A stretch of 36,776 nt of DNA from Alphaproteobacteria bacterium (GTDB taxonomy: Bacteria > Pseudomonadota > Alphaproteobacteria > SMXQ01). The notes under the pieces were generated by a model that was given only the letters and a program-made list of their open reading frames with translations, searched no databases and had not been told where the DNA came from. Location: NCBI GenBank assembly GCA_027292975.1, contig JAPUGG010000136.1, positions 1-36,776 on the forward strand. Reading direction: 5' to 3'. A program made the translations under genes and the position numbers. The stretch's first letter is position 1. The number at the start of each line of letters is the position of its first letter. Of this stretch, positions 1 to 13,118 are shown in pieces.

Positions 1-80
1 ATCGCGAAGGCGATGATCAACAGGCCAAGCAGGATCTTGATCACCCAGGAACTGGCTTTTTCACGAAGGAGCTGAAGCAT
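1..80 (-). CDS. ppiD: Peptidylprolyl isomerase, PpiD/SurA-N family (N-terminal fragment, runs off window)
   Basis: Reverse complement of 1-80 reads MLQLLREKASSWVIKILLGLLIIAFA, typical of the cytoplasmic tail plus TM anchor of PpiD-like proteins; adjacent to tpiA. Confidence 0.75.
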   Translation of the reverse strand, partial: MLQLLREKASSWVIKILLGLLIIAFA

Positions 81-170
81 CTTTCACGAAACCTGCTAAG
101 TTCTTGAAAGCAAAGGGCGGGTGCTCCCCGCATGGGGAACGGCCGCCATTTCCGCGGCATCATAGAAGGG

Positions 171-255
171 GCCATCGGCGCCTGCAATACCGTATTGGCG
201 CTATTTGTATTGGCGCCATCGGTGCCGTCGGGTGGAATTGGCGCCATTGGCGCCC
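171..255. repeat. Cluster of ATTGGCGCC/ATCGGCGCC-type short repeats between ppiD and tpiA
   Basis: gccatcggcgcc, attggcgct, attggcgccatcggtgcc and attggcgccattggcgccc within 85 nt. Confidence 0.7.
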
Positions 256-334
256 TTGTCTTGGACCCTGGCGCGGGCCGTGCTAAAAGCCCGGTGACGG
301 GAGCAATGGGGGTCGAACCCGAGGGGAGAGAAAG

Positions 335-1084
<750 letters not shown>

Positions 1085-1172
1085 GCGGTCGCGGCAAACT
1101 CATCGGACTCACGCATTTGGCCTTTAAAATTGCCTCCCATGACCTTATGTTCAGGCCAACTTCCGGAACGCC

Positions 1173-1493
1173 ATGACCACCATTATTCTCACCATCCACC
1201 TGTTTTTGGCGCTTGCCCTGGTGATTGCCGTGCTGCTGCAACGGTCCGAAGGCGGCGCGCTGGGCATCGGCGGCGGCGGCGGTGGCGGCGGCTTCATGAC
1301 GGGCCGGGCCCAGGCCAATCTGTTGACCCGGGCGACGGCGGTGTTGGCCGCCGCGTTCATGGCGACCTCCCTGACCTTGGCGATCCTTGCCTCTCAGGAC
1401 CGCACACCTCGTTCGGTGCTGGACCAGGCCGTGACGCCGGTGCCAAGCGCCCCCGTGGCGCCGGCGCGCCCGGCGGTGCCCCTTGGCCGCTAA
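1173..1493 (+). CDS. secG: Preprotein translocase subunit SecG
   Basis: About 106 aa with two TM segments, LLQRSEGGALGIGGGGGGGGFMTGR and LTRATAVLAAAFMATSL; between tpiA and pyrG. Confidence 0.93.
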   Translation: MTTIILTIHLFLALALVIAVLLQRSEGGALGIGGGGGGGGFMTGRAQANLLTRATAVLAAAFMATSLTLAILASQDRTPRSVLDQAVTPVPSAPVAPARPAVPLGR

Positions 1494-1612
1494 AACCGAC
1501 CGGTGGGCCGTGACGTGGAGCAAAGGGCGGTGACCGGTTTCCCGCCCCTGTTTGATGCCATGGGTACGTTTTGTTTGGGTCGGCGATAACCAATGATGTA
1601 TTGTAACGTCCC

Positions 1613-3241
1613 ATGACGCGGTTCATCTTTATCACCGGCGGCGTCGTGTCTTCCCTGGGCAAGGGCCTCGCATCGGCGGCGCTGGGCGCGCTTCTTCAGG
1701 CCCGGGGATACAAGGTCCGGCTGAGAAAACTCGACCCCTATATCAACGTCGATCCGGGGACCATGTCCCCGACCCAGCATGGCGAGGTTTTCGTCACCGA
1801 TGACGGTGCGGAGACGGATCTCGACCTCGGCCATTACGAGCGTTTCACCGGCGTGCCGGCGCGCCAGAGCGACAACATCACCACCGGGCGCATTTATTCC
1901 ACCGTCATCGCCAGGGAACGCCATGGCGATTATCTTGGCGCGACCGTCCAGGTCATTCCCCATGTCACCGACGCCATCAAGGAGTTCATCGCCGCCGATT
2001 GCGGGGATGCCGATTTCATGCTTTGCGAGATCGGCGGCACCGTGGGAGACATCGAGGGCTTGCCGTTCTTAGAGGCTATCCGCCAGTTCGGTAACGAGGT
2101 CGGGCGCGACCGCGCCATGTATATCCACCTCACCCTGGTGCCCTATATCCCGACGGCGGGGGAGCTCAAGACCAAGCCCACCCAGCATTCGGTCAAGGAG
2201 CTTCTATCGTCGGGCATTCAGCCCGACGCGCTGTTGTGCCGCTCCGACCGGCCGCTGCCGCCCGAGGAACGGCGCAAGATCGCGCAATTCTGCAATGTCC
2301 GCGCAGATTCCGTGATCGAGGCGCTGGACGTCGACACCATCTATCAGGTGCCCATCAGTTACCACCAGCAGGGCTTCGACCAGGTCGTGCTCAGGCATTT
2401 CGGCATCGATGACGCACCGGAGCCCGACCTCACGATCTGGTTCGATATCCTCGAGCGCATCCACAAGCCCGAGGGCGAGGTGCGCATCGCCGTGGTCGGC
2501 AAGTACACCAAACACCGGGATGCCTACAAGTCGCTTTCCGAGGCCCTGACCCATGGCGGCATCGCCAACAACGTGAAAGTCAATCTCGACTGGATCGAAT
2601 CGGAGATCTTCGAGCAAGAGGGGACCCTCGAAAAGCTGGAGGATTTGAACGGCATCTTAGTGCCGGGCGGCTTCGGCGAGCGCGGCGCCAAGGGAAAGAT
2701 CGAGGCGGTGCGTTTCGCCCGCGAACACCGGGTGCCGTATTTCGGCATCTGCTTCGGCATGCAGATGGCGGTGATCGAGGTGGCCCGCCATTTGGCCGGC
2801 ATCAAGGGCGCGGGGTCGACCGAATTCGGTGCCGTGAAGGAGCCGGTGGTGGGGTTGCTCACCGAGTGGATGCACGGCGATGAATTGGAACGGCGCACGA
2901 CAGAGGACAATTTGGGCGGGACCATGCGCCTCGGCTCCTATGAATGCCGCATCACGCCGGGCAGCAAGACCGCTGAAATCTTCGGCGTCGACACGGTGTT
3001 CGAACGCCACCGCCACCGCTACGAGGTCAACATCAATTACCGCGAGCGGCTGGAAGCCTCGGGGCTCAAGATCGCCGGCCTGTCGCCCGACGGCAAGCTG
3101 CCGGAAATCGTCGAGCTCGATGGGCATCCATGGTTCATCGGCGTCCAGTTCCATCCCGAGCTGAAGTCGAAACCCTTCGACCCGCACCCGCTGTTCTCGG
3201 CGTTCATCGGCGCGGCGGTACAGCAATCGAGGTTGGTCTAG
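1613..3241 (+). CDS. pyrG: CTP synthase
   Basis: 542 aa; [29 protein letters not shown]; glutamine amidotransferase motif [10 protein letters not shown]. Confidence 0.99.
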   Translation: MTRFIFITGGVVSSLGKGLASAALGALLQARGYKVRLRKLDPYINVDPGTMSPTQHGEVFVTDDGAETDLDLGHYERFTGVPARQSDNITTGRIYSTVIARERHGDYLGATVQVIPHVTDAIKEFIAADCGDADFMLCEIGGTVGDIEGLPFLEAIRQFGNEVGRDRAMYIHLTLVPYIPTAGELKTKPTQHSVKELLSSGIQPDALLCRSDRPLPPEERRKIAQFCNVRADSVIEALDVDTIYQVPISYHQQGFDQVVLRHFGIDDAPEPDLTIWFDILERIHKPEGEVRIAVVGKYTKHRDAYKSLSEALTHGGIANNVKVNLDWIESEIFEQEGTLEKLEDLNGILVPGGFGERGAKGKIEAVRFAREHRVPYFGICFGMQMAVIEVARHLAGIKGAGSTEFGAVKEPVVGLLTEWMHGDELERRTTEDNLGGTMRLGSYECRITPGSKTAEIFGVDTVFERHRHRYEVNINYRERLEASGLKIAGLSPDGKLPEIVELDGHPWFIGVQFHPELKSKPFDPHPLFSAFIGAAVQQSRLV

Positions 3242-3245
3242 GATC

Positions 3246-5400
<2,155 letters not shown>

Positions 5401-5519
5401 GAAAGAAGCCGGCTGTTTCCCTGGTCCGGCCGGGCGTGAGCCGTCGTGGGCCCTAGATTCCAGATTCTAATGCAATTTTTCTGTTGACGCGGCGGGGCGG
5501 CCTGTGATTCCCTCCCGCC

Positions 5520-5930
5520 ATGGATCTTCTCGGCGAAATCAGGCGCCGCGCGCGTCACATCGTCGGTCCCGTTGCGGGAATTACCCTTTTTGGCTATTTC
5601 GCCTACCACGTCGTCCAGGGCGACCGCGGCCTGATCGCTTGGCTGAAGCTCAGCCAGCAGGTCGAGACCGCCCAACTCCAATATGACGAAACCGTCGCCA
5701 GGCGAACCGAATTCGCCCACCGCGTTGAACTTCTCCAACCCCAGAGCCTGGATCCCGACCTTCTGGAAGAGCGCGCGCGAGCCGTGCTGGGCCTGGTCCA
5801 CCGCGATGACATCATCATCATGGGCGGCGCGCGGTCTCCCACGCCAGCCGCCAGCGCCGCGCCGGCGCCATGGCGCGGGGTGGATCGCCGCGCGCTGGAC
5901 GATCTTGTCACCACCACCCTTGAGCGCTGA
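5520..5930 (+). CDS. ftsB: Septum formation initiator family protein (FtsB/DivIC-like)
   Basis: Small protein with N-terminal TM (ITLFGYFAYHVVQGDRGL), coiled-coil-like region and LDPDLLEERARAVLGLVHRDDIIIM; located between eno and pdhA as in other alphaproteobacteria. Confidence 0.85.
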   Translation: MDLLGEIRRRARHIVGPVAGITLFGYFAYHVVQGDRGLIAWLKLSQQVETAQLQYDETVARRTEFAHRVELLQPQSLDPDLLEERARAVLGLVHRDDIIIMGGARSPTPAASAAPAPWRGVDRRALDDLVTTTLER

Positions 5931-6017
5931 GCGTTGAACTGGGTGGCAATCTGTCGTGTTTTTGCGGTTATGATCGTCAATGTTACGCTGCGAGTGCGAA
6001 TCGCGCCTTTAAATTCC

Positions 6018-6044
6018 ATTATTAACTGCAAGTAAGTTAATAAT
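6018..6044. promoter_or_regulatory. Perfect 10-bp inverted repeat upstream of pdhA (candidate operator)
   Basis: ATTATTAACT-gcaagta-AGTTAATAAT in the AT-rich ftsB-pdhA intergenic region. Confidence 0.6.
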
Positions 6045-6205
6045 TCATATCCCTTTGAATTCTCAACATTATTTGTTCTTTTAACGTTAACGAAAAGAAG
6101 TGTATGATTCTTTCGCTGACGGCATTGGACCTTCGCGACCGAACCCCGGTCGAACAAGACCCGCTTCAACGGGCGCGGCAACACAAGGGCGGAAACGGGA
6201 ATCGA

Positions 6206-7300
6206 ATGATGGCACGAGCGACAAGCAGACCCCGGAAGGCGCGTTCATCGGGCAAGCGTTCCAGCCGGGCCAAGGGCGCGGCCAAATCGGCGCGCACTGC
6301 CAAGGTCAAAACCAAGGCCAGAATCGAGAAACCCAAGGAAAGCCGGCAACAACTTCTCGGCCTTTACGAGGGCATGCTGCTGATCCGCCGCTTCGAGGAA
6401 AAGGCGGGACAGCTTTACGGTCAGGGCAAGGTCGCCGGATTTTGCCACCTCTATATCGGCCAGGAGGCGGTTGCGGTCGGCATGCAGGCCAGCATCGAGG
6501 CCAAGGATTCGGTGGTCACGTCGTATCGGGATCACGGCCACATGCTGGCCCGTGGCGCGGATCCCAAGGGCATGATGGCCGAGCTGACCGGGCGCCGCGG
6601 CGGCACCTCTCGTGGCAAGGGTGGCTCCATGCACATGTTTTCCAAGGAAAAGAATTTCTATGGCGGCCACGGCATCGTCGCCGCCGGGGTGCCGATCGCC
6701 GTCGGGCTTGCCTTCGCCCACCGCTACCGCGAGGACGGCGGTGTCTCGCTGACCTATTATGGCGACGGCGCCGCCAACCAGGGCCAGGTGTTCGAGAGCT
6801 TCAACATGGCCGCGCTCTGGAAGTTGCCGGTCGTCTTCGTCATCGAAAACAACCACTACGGCATGGGCACATCGGTCAGCCGCGCCTCGGCCAGCCCCGA
6901 TTTCTTCCGCCGTGGCGAGCCCTTCGGCATTCCCGGGCACAAGGTCGACGGCATGGACGTGTGCGCGGTGAAGGAGGCGGGCGCCGCCGCCGTGGCGTAT
7001 TGCCGCGCCGGCAAGGGGCCGCAAATCCTGCAGATGGAGACCTACCGCTATCGGGGACATTCCATGTCCGACCCGGCGCGCTATCGAACTCGCGACGAAG
7101 TCCAAAAGGTGCGCCAGGAACGCGATCCCATCGACCACCTTTCGGACCTGTTGTTCGAACATAGTCTGGCGAGTGCCGAGGATCTCAAGAAGATCGATAT
7201 CGATGTCAAACAGCGCGTCACCGAGGCCGCGGAATTCGCCGTCACCGATCCCGAACCCGATCCACGGGAACTCTATACAGACGTTTTGGCGGAGGCCTGA
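6206..7300 (+). CDS. pdhA: Pyruvate dehydrogenase E1 component, alpha subunit
   Basis: EMLLIRRFEEKAGQLYG-type motif, GFCHLYIGQEAVAVGMQ, YGDGAANQGQVFES TPP motif; start chosen at ATG 6206 (MMARATSRP), the ORF continues upstream to 6104. Confidence 0.96.
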   Translation: MMARATSRPRKARSSGKRSSRAKGAAKSARTAKVKTKARIEKPKESRQQLLGLYEGMLLIRRFEEKAGQLYGQGKVAGFCHLYIGQEAVAVGMQASIEAKDSVVTSYRDHGHMLARGADPKGMMAELTGRRGGTSRGKGGSMHMFSKEKNFYGGHGIVAAGVPIAVGLAFAHRYREDGGVSLTYYGDGAANQGQVFESFNMAALWKLPVVFVIENNHYGMGTSVSRASASPDFFRRGEPFGIPGHKVDGMDVCAVKEAGAAAVAYCRAGKGPQILQMETYRYRGHSMSDPARYRTRDEVQKVRQERDPIDHLSDLLFEHSLASAEDLKKIDIDVKQRVTEAAEFAVTDPEPDPRELYTDVLAEA

Positions 7301-7303
7301 ACC

Positions 7304-8704
7304 ATGGTGGTTAGCGTATTGATGCCGGCGCTGTCGCCGACCATGACCGAGGGCAAGCTCGCCAAGTGGCTGAAGCGGGAAGGGGACGTGGTTCGTTCCG
7401 GCGACCTGTTGGCCGAGATCGAGACCGACAAGGCCATCATGGAGATCGAAGCCACCGACGAGGGGACGCTGGGCCGGATTCTGGTCGCCGAGGGGACCGA
7501 GAATGTCGCCGTCAACGCGCCCATCGCGGTGTTGTTGGAGGTTGGCGAGGATGCATCCGCCGCCGAGGCCATGGTCGCTAAAGCCCTGGCGCCTGCACCC
7601 GCGGCCGCCCCGCCTGTGGCCGCCCCGGCCGAAGGCGGCGAAGCCCAGGTGCCGGCGCCCCGCCCGGCGGCCCCGGCCCCACAGGTTTCAGGCGATGTCG
7701 ATCCCGCCTTCTTGGAGAACACCAGTTCGATCACCGTGCGCGAGGCCTTGCGCGATGCCATGGCCGAGGAAATGCGCCGCGATCCCAAGGTCTTCCTGAT
7801 GGGCGAGGAAGTCGCCGATTACCAGGGCGCCTATAAGGTGAGCCAGGGCCTGTTGGACGAGTTTGGGCCCATGCGGGTGGTCGATACGCCGATCACCGAA
7901 CAGGGATTCACCGGGCTCGCTATCGGCGCGGCCTTCGGCGGGCTAAAACCCATCGTCGAATTCATGACCTTCAATTTTTCCATGCAGGCCATGGACCAGA
8001 TCATCAACTCCGCCGCCAAGACGCGGTACATGTCCGGCGGCCAGATGGCCTGTTCGATGGTGTTCCGCGGCGCCAACGGCGCGGCGGCGCGGGTGGCGGC
8101 CCAGCATTCCCAATGTTACGCCAGCTGGTTCGCGCATATCCCCGGCCTCAAGGTGATCGCGCCGTTTGCCGCCGACGACGCCAAGGGGCTGTTGAAAGCG
8201 GCGATCCGCGACCCCAACCCGGTCATTTTCCTGGAAAACGAAATGCTCTACGGGCACAGCGGCGACGTTCCCGTGGACCCCGATTTCGTCGTCCCCATCG
8301 GCAAGGCCCGGGTGGCGCGCGCGGGCACCGATGTCACCATCGTCGCCTTTTCAATCATGGTGGGGCTCGCCTTGCAGGCGGCGGACCAGTTGGCGGGGGA
8401 GGGGATCGACGCGGAAGTGATTGACTTGCGCACCCTCCGGCCGCTCGACCGGGAGACCATCGCCGCCTCGGTGGCGAAGACCAACCGCATCGTCGCCGTC
8501 GAGGAAGGCTGGCCCTATGCGGGGATCAACGCCGAGATCGCGGCGATGATCATGGACACCTCGTTCGATGATCTGGACGCGCCGCTTTACCGGGTCGGGG
8601 CCGCCGACGTGCCGCTTCCCTACGCCGCCAATCTCGAAGCCCTGGCCCTCCCCAAGGTGGAAGACGTGGTGGCCGGCGTCCGTGCCGTCACCTACCGCGA
8701 CTGA
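7304..8704 (+). CDS. pdhB: Pyruvate dehydrogenase E1 component, beta subunit, with N-terminal lipoyl domain
   Basis: Lipoyl motif [17 protein letters not shown] at N-terminus, Ala/Pro linker, then E1-beta ([42 protein letters not shown]). Confidence 0.96.
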   Translation: MVVSVLMPALSPTMTEGKLAKWLKREGDVVRSGDLLAEIETDKAIMEIEATDEGTLGRILVAEGTENVAVNAPIAVLLEVGEDASAAEAMVAKALAPAPAAAPPVAAPAEGGEAQVPAPRPAAPAPQVSGDVDPAFLENTSSITVREALRDAMAEEMRRDPKVFLMGEEVADYQGAYKVSQGLLDEFGPMRVVDTPITEQGFTGLAIGAAFGGLKPIVEFMTFNFSMQAMDQIINSAAKTRYMSGGQMACSMVFRGANGAAARVAAQHSQCYASWFAHIPGLKVIAPFAADDAKGLLKAAIRDPNPVIFLENEMLYGHSGDVPVDPDFVVPIGKARVARAGTDVTIVAFSIMVGLALQAADQLAGEGIDAEVIDLRTLRPLDRETIAASVAKTNRIVAVEEGWPYAGINAEIAAMIMDTSFDDLDAPLYRVGAADVPLPYAANLEALALPKVEDVVAGVRAVTYRD

Positions 8705-8717
8705 GGGGGTCCGATCC

Positions 8718-10046
8718 ATGCCCGTCACCATTAGAATGCCGGCGTTGTCTCCGACCATGACCGAGGGCAAGATCGCCCAGTGGCTCAAGAAGGAAGGCGA
8801 GGCGGTGCGCTCGGGCGATCTCTTGGCCGAGATCGAGACCGACAAGGCGACCATGGAGGTGGAAGCCACCGACGAGGGGATTCTGGGCAAGATCCTGGCC
8901 GCTGCCGGCAATGATGCCATCGCCGTCAATGCCCCCATCGCCGTGATCGTCGAGGAGGGCGAAGACGAATCCGCGCTGATTGAGGCCGTCAAGTTAGCCC
9001 TTGCCGAGGCCGAATCCGCGCCCCAGCAGGCTCCCGCGCCGGTCGCCGCTGCGCCTGCGCCAGCGGTCCAGCCCGCGCCTGCGCCCCAGGCTCCTGCGCC
9101 CCAGGCTGCTCGGGCCCAACCAAAGCCGGCGCCCGTCAGCACCCCCGCCCGCACTCCCGGAGCACGCGTCATCGCCTCGCCCCTGGCCCGCCGCATGGCC
9201 AGGGCGGAAGGGATCGATCTCGCGCGGATCACCGGCAGCGGTTCCGGTGGGCGCATCGTCAAGGCCGACGTCGAAGCCGCCATGGCGTCGGTTGGTGCCG
9301 GCGGCATTTTCGCCGGGCTCGGCCAGAGTTTCCCGGCCGCCGCGGCGCGGGCCGAGCCCCATTCCATGATGCGCAAGGTGATCGCCCAGCGTCTCACCGA
9401 ATCGAAACAAACCGTGCCGCATTTCTACCTCACCGTGGACTGCGAGATCGACGCCTTGCTGGATCTCAGGCGCGAGATCAACGACGGCGACGAGGCTTTG
9501 CGCGTTTCCATCAACGATTTCATCATTCGCGCCGTGGCGCTGGCCTTGGGGGAGGTGCCCGCCGCCAATGCGTCGTGGAGCGACGAGGCCATGACCCTCT
9601 ATGGGGCGGCCGACGTGTCGGTGGCGGTGGCGACCGATGGCGGGCTGATCACGCCCATCGTGCGGTCGGCGGAAAAGAAGGGGATCGCCACCATTTCGGC
9701 CGAGGTCAAGGACCTCGCGGCGCGCGCGCGGGACGGCAAGCTGGCCCCGGAAGAGTACCAGGGCGGGACCTTCACCATTTCCAACATGGGCATGATGGGG
9801 GTGCGTGAGTTCGCCGCCGTCATCAATCCGCCCCAGGCCTGCATCCTCGCCATCGGCGCCGGGGAAGAGCGGGTAGTCGTGCGAAAACGCGCCGACGGTG
9901 ATGGGCGTGATGGCGAGATCGCCACGGCGACGCTGATGACCTGCACCCTGAGCTGCGATCACCGGGCCGTGGACGGCACCGTCGGGGCGCAGTTCCTCGC
10001 CGCCTTCAAGGGGTTGGTCGAGCATCCGGTGCGTCTCATCCTCTAA
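8718..10046 (+). CDS. pdhC: Dihydrolipoamide acetyltransferase (E2) of the pyruvate dehydrogenase complex
   Basis: Lipoyl domain EIETDKATMEVEATDEG, E3-binding domain RVIASPLARRMARAEGIDLARITGSGSGGRIVKADVE, C-terminal catalytic motif CDHRAVDGTVGAQFL. Confidence 0.97.
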   Translation: MPVTIRMPALSPTMTEGKIAQWLKKEGEAVRSGDLLAEIETDKATMEVEATDEGILGKILAAAGNDAIAVNAPIAVIVEEGEDESALIEAVKLALAEAESAPQQAPAPVAAAPAPAVQPAPAPQAPAPQAARAQPKPAPVSTPARTPGARVIASPLARRMARAEGIDLARITGSGSGGRIVKADVEAAMASVGAGGIFAGLGQSFPAAAARAEPHSMMRKVIAQRLTESKQTVPHFYLTVDCEIDALLDLRREINDGDEALRVSINDFIIRAVALALGEVPAANASWSDEAMTLYGAADVSVAVATDGGLITPIVRSAEKKGIATISAEVKDLAARARDGKLAPEEYQGGTFTISNMGMMGVREFAAVINPPQACILAIGAGEERVVVRKRADGDGRDGEIATATLMTCTLSCDHRAVDGTVGAQFLAAFKGLVEHPVRLIL

Positions 10047-10059
10047 GGCGCGGGAGAGC

Positions 10060-11487
10060 ATGGTGGCTGAAACGAATTTCGATCTGATCGTCGTCGGCGG
10101 CGGGCCCGGCGGCTACGTGGCCGCCATCCGCGCCGCCCAGCTCGGCCTCAAGACCGCACTGGTCGAGCGCGAACATCTCGGCGGCATCTGCCTCAACTGG
10201 GGCTGCATCCCCACCAAGGCGCTGTTGCGCACGGCCGAGCTCGCCCATCTGATCGGCCGCGCCGATGAATTCGGCCTCAAGGCGAGGCTGGACGGCATCG
10301 ATCTGAAGAAGGTGGTGGCCCGCTCGCGCGCGGTAGCCGCGCGGCTCACCGAGGGCGTCACGGGGCTGATGAAGAAAAACAAGATTCCGGTCATCGAGGG
10401 CGAAGCCCGGCTCGACGGATTGGCGGCCGGCGGCTTGCGCCAGCTGGCCGTCACCGGCGCCGACGGCAAGGCCTTGGACGGGCTGACCGCCCAGAACGTG
10501 ATCCTCGCCACCGGGGCGCGTGCGCGCACGCTTCCCGGTTTGGAGCCCAACGGCAAAACCATCGTCACCTACAAGGAAGCCATGGTGCCCGAAACCATGC
10601 CTTCGAGCCTCCTGGTGGTGGGTTCCGGCGCCATCGGCATGGAATTCGCGAGCTTCTATTCCGATCTCGGCGCCCAGGTGACGGTGGTGGAGGTGCTCGA
10701 CCGCATCCTGCCCGTCGAGGATGCCGATATTTCCAAGTTCGCCGCCGAGGCGTTTAAGTCCCAGGGCATGAATCTGATGACATCGGCCACGGTGGCTAGC
10801 CTCAAGGCGGCCCGCGGCAAGGTCACCGCCGAGATCGCCCCGGCCGACAATGGGAAGGCTAAAAAGCTCGCCTTCGACCGCGTCATCCTGGCCATAGGCA
10901 TCACCGGCAATGTGGAGCAGCTCGGGCTCGAGGGCACCAGGGTGAAGGTAGCTAACGGCCATATCACCATCGGCAAATGGGGCGAGACCGGAGAGCGGGG
11001 CGTTTTCGCCATCGGTGACGTGGCGGGCCCGCCCTGGCTGGCCCATAAGGCGAGCCACGAGGGCGTCACCTGCGTCGAGCATCTGGCGGGGCTCAATGAC
11101 GTCCATCCGGTGGATGCCGACAATGTTCCCGGCTGCACCTATTGCCGGCCCCAGGTGGCGAGCGTCGGGCTGACCGAGGCCCAGGCCAAGGAACGGGGCC
11201 ACGCGGTCAAAATCGGGCGCTTTCCCTTCATGGCCAACGGCAAGGCGATTGCGCTGGGCGAGGCCGAGGGCTTGGTCAAGACCGTGTTCGACGCGGAGAC
11301 CGGCGCGCTTCTGGGGGCGCACATGATCGGTGCCGAGGTGACGGAACTGATCCAGGGCTTCGCCGTCGCCCGGACGCTCGAGACCACCGAGGCCGAGCTG
11401 ATGGCGACCATATTCCCCCATCCGACGCTGACGGAAATGATGTACGAATCGACGCTCGCCGCCTACGGCCGCGTCCTGCATATGTGA
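10060..11487 (+). CDS. lpd: Dihydrolipoyl dehydrogenase (E3)
   Basis: [33 protein letters not shown] disulfide motif, C-terminal [13 protein letters not shown]-like [21 protein letters not shown]. Confidence 0.98.
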   Translation: MVAETNFDLIVVGGGPGGYVAAIRAAQLGLKTALVEREHLGGICLNWGCIPTKALLRTAELAHLIGRADEFGLKARLDGIDLKKVVARSRAVAARLTEGVTGLMKKNKIPVIEGEARLDGLAAGGLRQLAVTGADGKALDGLTAQNVILATGARARTLPGLEPNGKTIVTYKEAMVPETMPSSLLVVGSGAIGMEFASFYSDLGAQVTVVEVLDRILPVEDADISKFAAEAFKSQGMNLMTSATVASLKAARGKVTAEIAPADNGKAKKLAFDRVILAIGITGNVEQLGLEGTRVKVANGHITIGKWGETGERGVFAIGDVAGPPWLAHKASHEGVTCVEHLAGLNDVHPVDADNVPGCTYCRPQVASVGLTEAQAKERGHAVKIGRFPFMANGKAIALGEAEGLVKTVFDAETGALLGAHMIGAEVTELIQGFAVARTLETTEAELMATIFPHPTLTEMMYESTLAAYGRVLHM

Positions 11488-12419
11488 TGATGACCATGAG
11501 CAACGTCGAGAACATCAAGGGTGATAAGGGCCCAAAGCTTCCCAAACCCGATTGGATCCGGGTCAAGGCGCCGACCTCGCCGGAATATTTCGCCACCCGC
11601 AAGCTGATGCGGGATTTGTCGCTCAACACCGTCTGCGAGGAAGCGGCCTGCCCCAATATCGGCCAGTGCTGGGCCAAGGGCCATGCCACGGTAATGATCC
11701 TGGGCGATACCTGCACCCGGGCCTGCGCGTTCTGCAACGTCAAGACCGGCAAGCCGCGCCTGGTGGACCCACTGGAGCCCCAACACCTGGCAACCGCCGT
11801 GGCCGAGCTTGGCCTCACCCACGTGGTGATCACCTCGGTGGACCGCGACGATTTAGCCGACGGGGGGGCGGACCAGTTCGTGAAATGCATCGCCGCCATT
11901 CGGCGATCCGCGCCCGGCGTCACCATCGAGGTGTTGACGCCGGATTTCCTGCGCAAGCCCGGCGCCATCGAGGCGGTCGCCCGGGCCGGCCCCGACGTCT
12001 TCAACCACAATTTGGAAACGGTGCCCCGGCTCTACCGATCGATCCGCCCGGGCGCGCGCTATTTCCATTCCCTGAGATTGCTGGACCGAGTCAAGGAAAT
12101 GGACGCGGCCATGTTCACCAAGTCGGGCCTGATGGTAGGCCTCGGCGAGGAGCTCGGCGAAGTCCACCAGGTGATGGACGACCTGCGCGCCGCCGATGTT
12201 GATTTCCTGACCATCGGCCAGTATTTGCAACCGACCCCGCGCCACGCAACTGTGGCGCGGTTCGTGACGCCGGACGAATTCTCAGACCTGGAGAAAATGG
12301 CCTACGGCAAGGGATTCTTGCTCGTCTCGGCCTCGCCACTGACGCGCTCGTCCTATTTCGCGGGCGACGATTTCAAGCGCCTGCGCGCCGCCCGGGAAGC
12401 AAGCCTAGCTGAGAATTAG
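11487..12419 (+). CDS. lipA: Lipoyl synthase (radical SAM)
   Basis: [13 protein letters not shown] and [10 protein letters not shown] Fe-S motifs; ATG overlaps the lpd TGA (ATGA); alternative starts 11490 and 11496. Confidence 0.97.
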   Translation: MMTMSNVENIKGDKGPKLPKPDWIRVKAPTSPEYFATRKLMRDLSLNTVCEEAACPNIGQCWAKGHATVMILGDTCTRACAFCNVKTGKPRLVDPLEPQHLATAVAELGLTHVVITSVDRDDLADGGADQFVKCIAAIRRSAPGVTIEVLTPDFLRKPGAIEAVARAGPDVFNHNLETVPRLYRSIRPGARYFHSLRLLDRVKEMDAAMFTKSGLMVGLGEELGEVHQVMDDLRAADVDFLTIGQYLQPTPRHATVARFVTPDEFSDLEKMAYGKGFLLVSASPLTRSSYFAGDDFKRLRAAREASLAEN

Positions 12420-12430
12420 GCCGGCCCCCG

Positions 12431-12928
12431 ATGCACCGCCACGCGGAAACCCGCAGCGTCCCCTATGCCCCTAAACAGATGTTCGACCTGGTCGCCGATA
12501 TCGGGCGCTACCCCGAATTCCTGCCCTGGTGCCTGGCCGCGCGGGTGACCGGCTTTGAGGACGGCGTGCTCCGGGCCGACGTGGTGGTGGGCAAGGGGTT
12601 GTTCCGGGAAACCTTCCATTCCAAGGTGACGCTTCATGAGGGCGGCACCGGGGCCGGCAATGGCGAGGGCGATGCGCCGCCCCGCATCGACGTCGAATAT
12701 ATCCGCGGCCCCATGCGCGAGATGGCCAACCACTGGGTGTTCCGCGCCGTTGATAGTGGCACCGAGATCGATTTCCTGGTGGAGTTCGATTTCCACTCCC
12801 GCCTGCTCGACGCGGTGATAGGCGCGGTCTTCGACCACGTGGTGACGCACATGGTGGACGCCTTCGAGGCGCGTGCCGATGTGCTCTATGGGGCGGGGTC
12901 CGCCCCGGATGGTCCACGCCGGCCCTAA
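12431..12928 (+). CDS. Coenzyme Q-binding protein / START-like RatA-Coq10 family
   Basis: MHRHAETRSVPYAPKQMFDLVADIGRYPEFLPWCLAARV and C-terminal FDHVVTHMVDAFEARADVLYG; usual position after lipA. Confidence 0.9.
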   Translation: MHRHAETRSVPYAPKQMFDLVADIGRYPEFLPWCLAARVTGFEDGVLRADVVVGKGLFRETFHSKVTLHEGGTGAGNGEGDAPPRIDVEYIRGPMREMANHWVFRAVDSGTEIDFLVEFDFHSRLLDAVIGAVFDHVVTHMVDAFEARADVLYGAGSAPDGPRRP

Positions 12929-13118
12929 AAATCCTAAGAATATTTTATGGTTGTCAGGAGTTCTTGATGAACTACTTCAAGATTTATGCTGCACTGCACC
13001 CATAACTAGCAAATTAAATATAGATACATCTATCAATCGGGGATACTGTTCGACACCCTAGAAGCGAATGCCATTCATTCGCAATCCATGACACGAAACC
13101 GGTGGAGAGGATGTTGCG

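Noticed and set aside
6022-6040. TTAA…TTAA spacing as a CtrA box upstream of pdhA
   Set aside because: The two TTAA elements are 11 nt apart, not the 7 nt of the CtrA consensus TTAA-N7-TTAA.
9081-9110. GCGCCCCAGGCTCCT tandem repeat in pdhC
   Set aside because: Ordinary Ala/Pro-rich flexible linker between lipoyl and E3-binding domains of E2.
10036-11481. 481-aa minus-strand ORF antisense to lpd
   Set aside because: Low-complexity, His/Gly/Arg-rich shadow translation opposite a clear dihydrolipoyl dehydrogenase gene.
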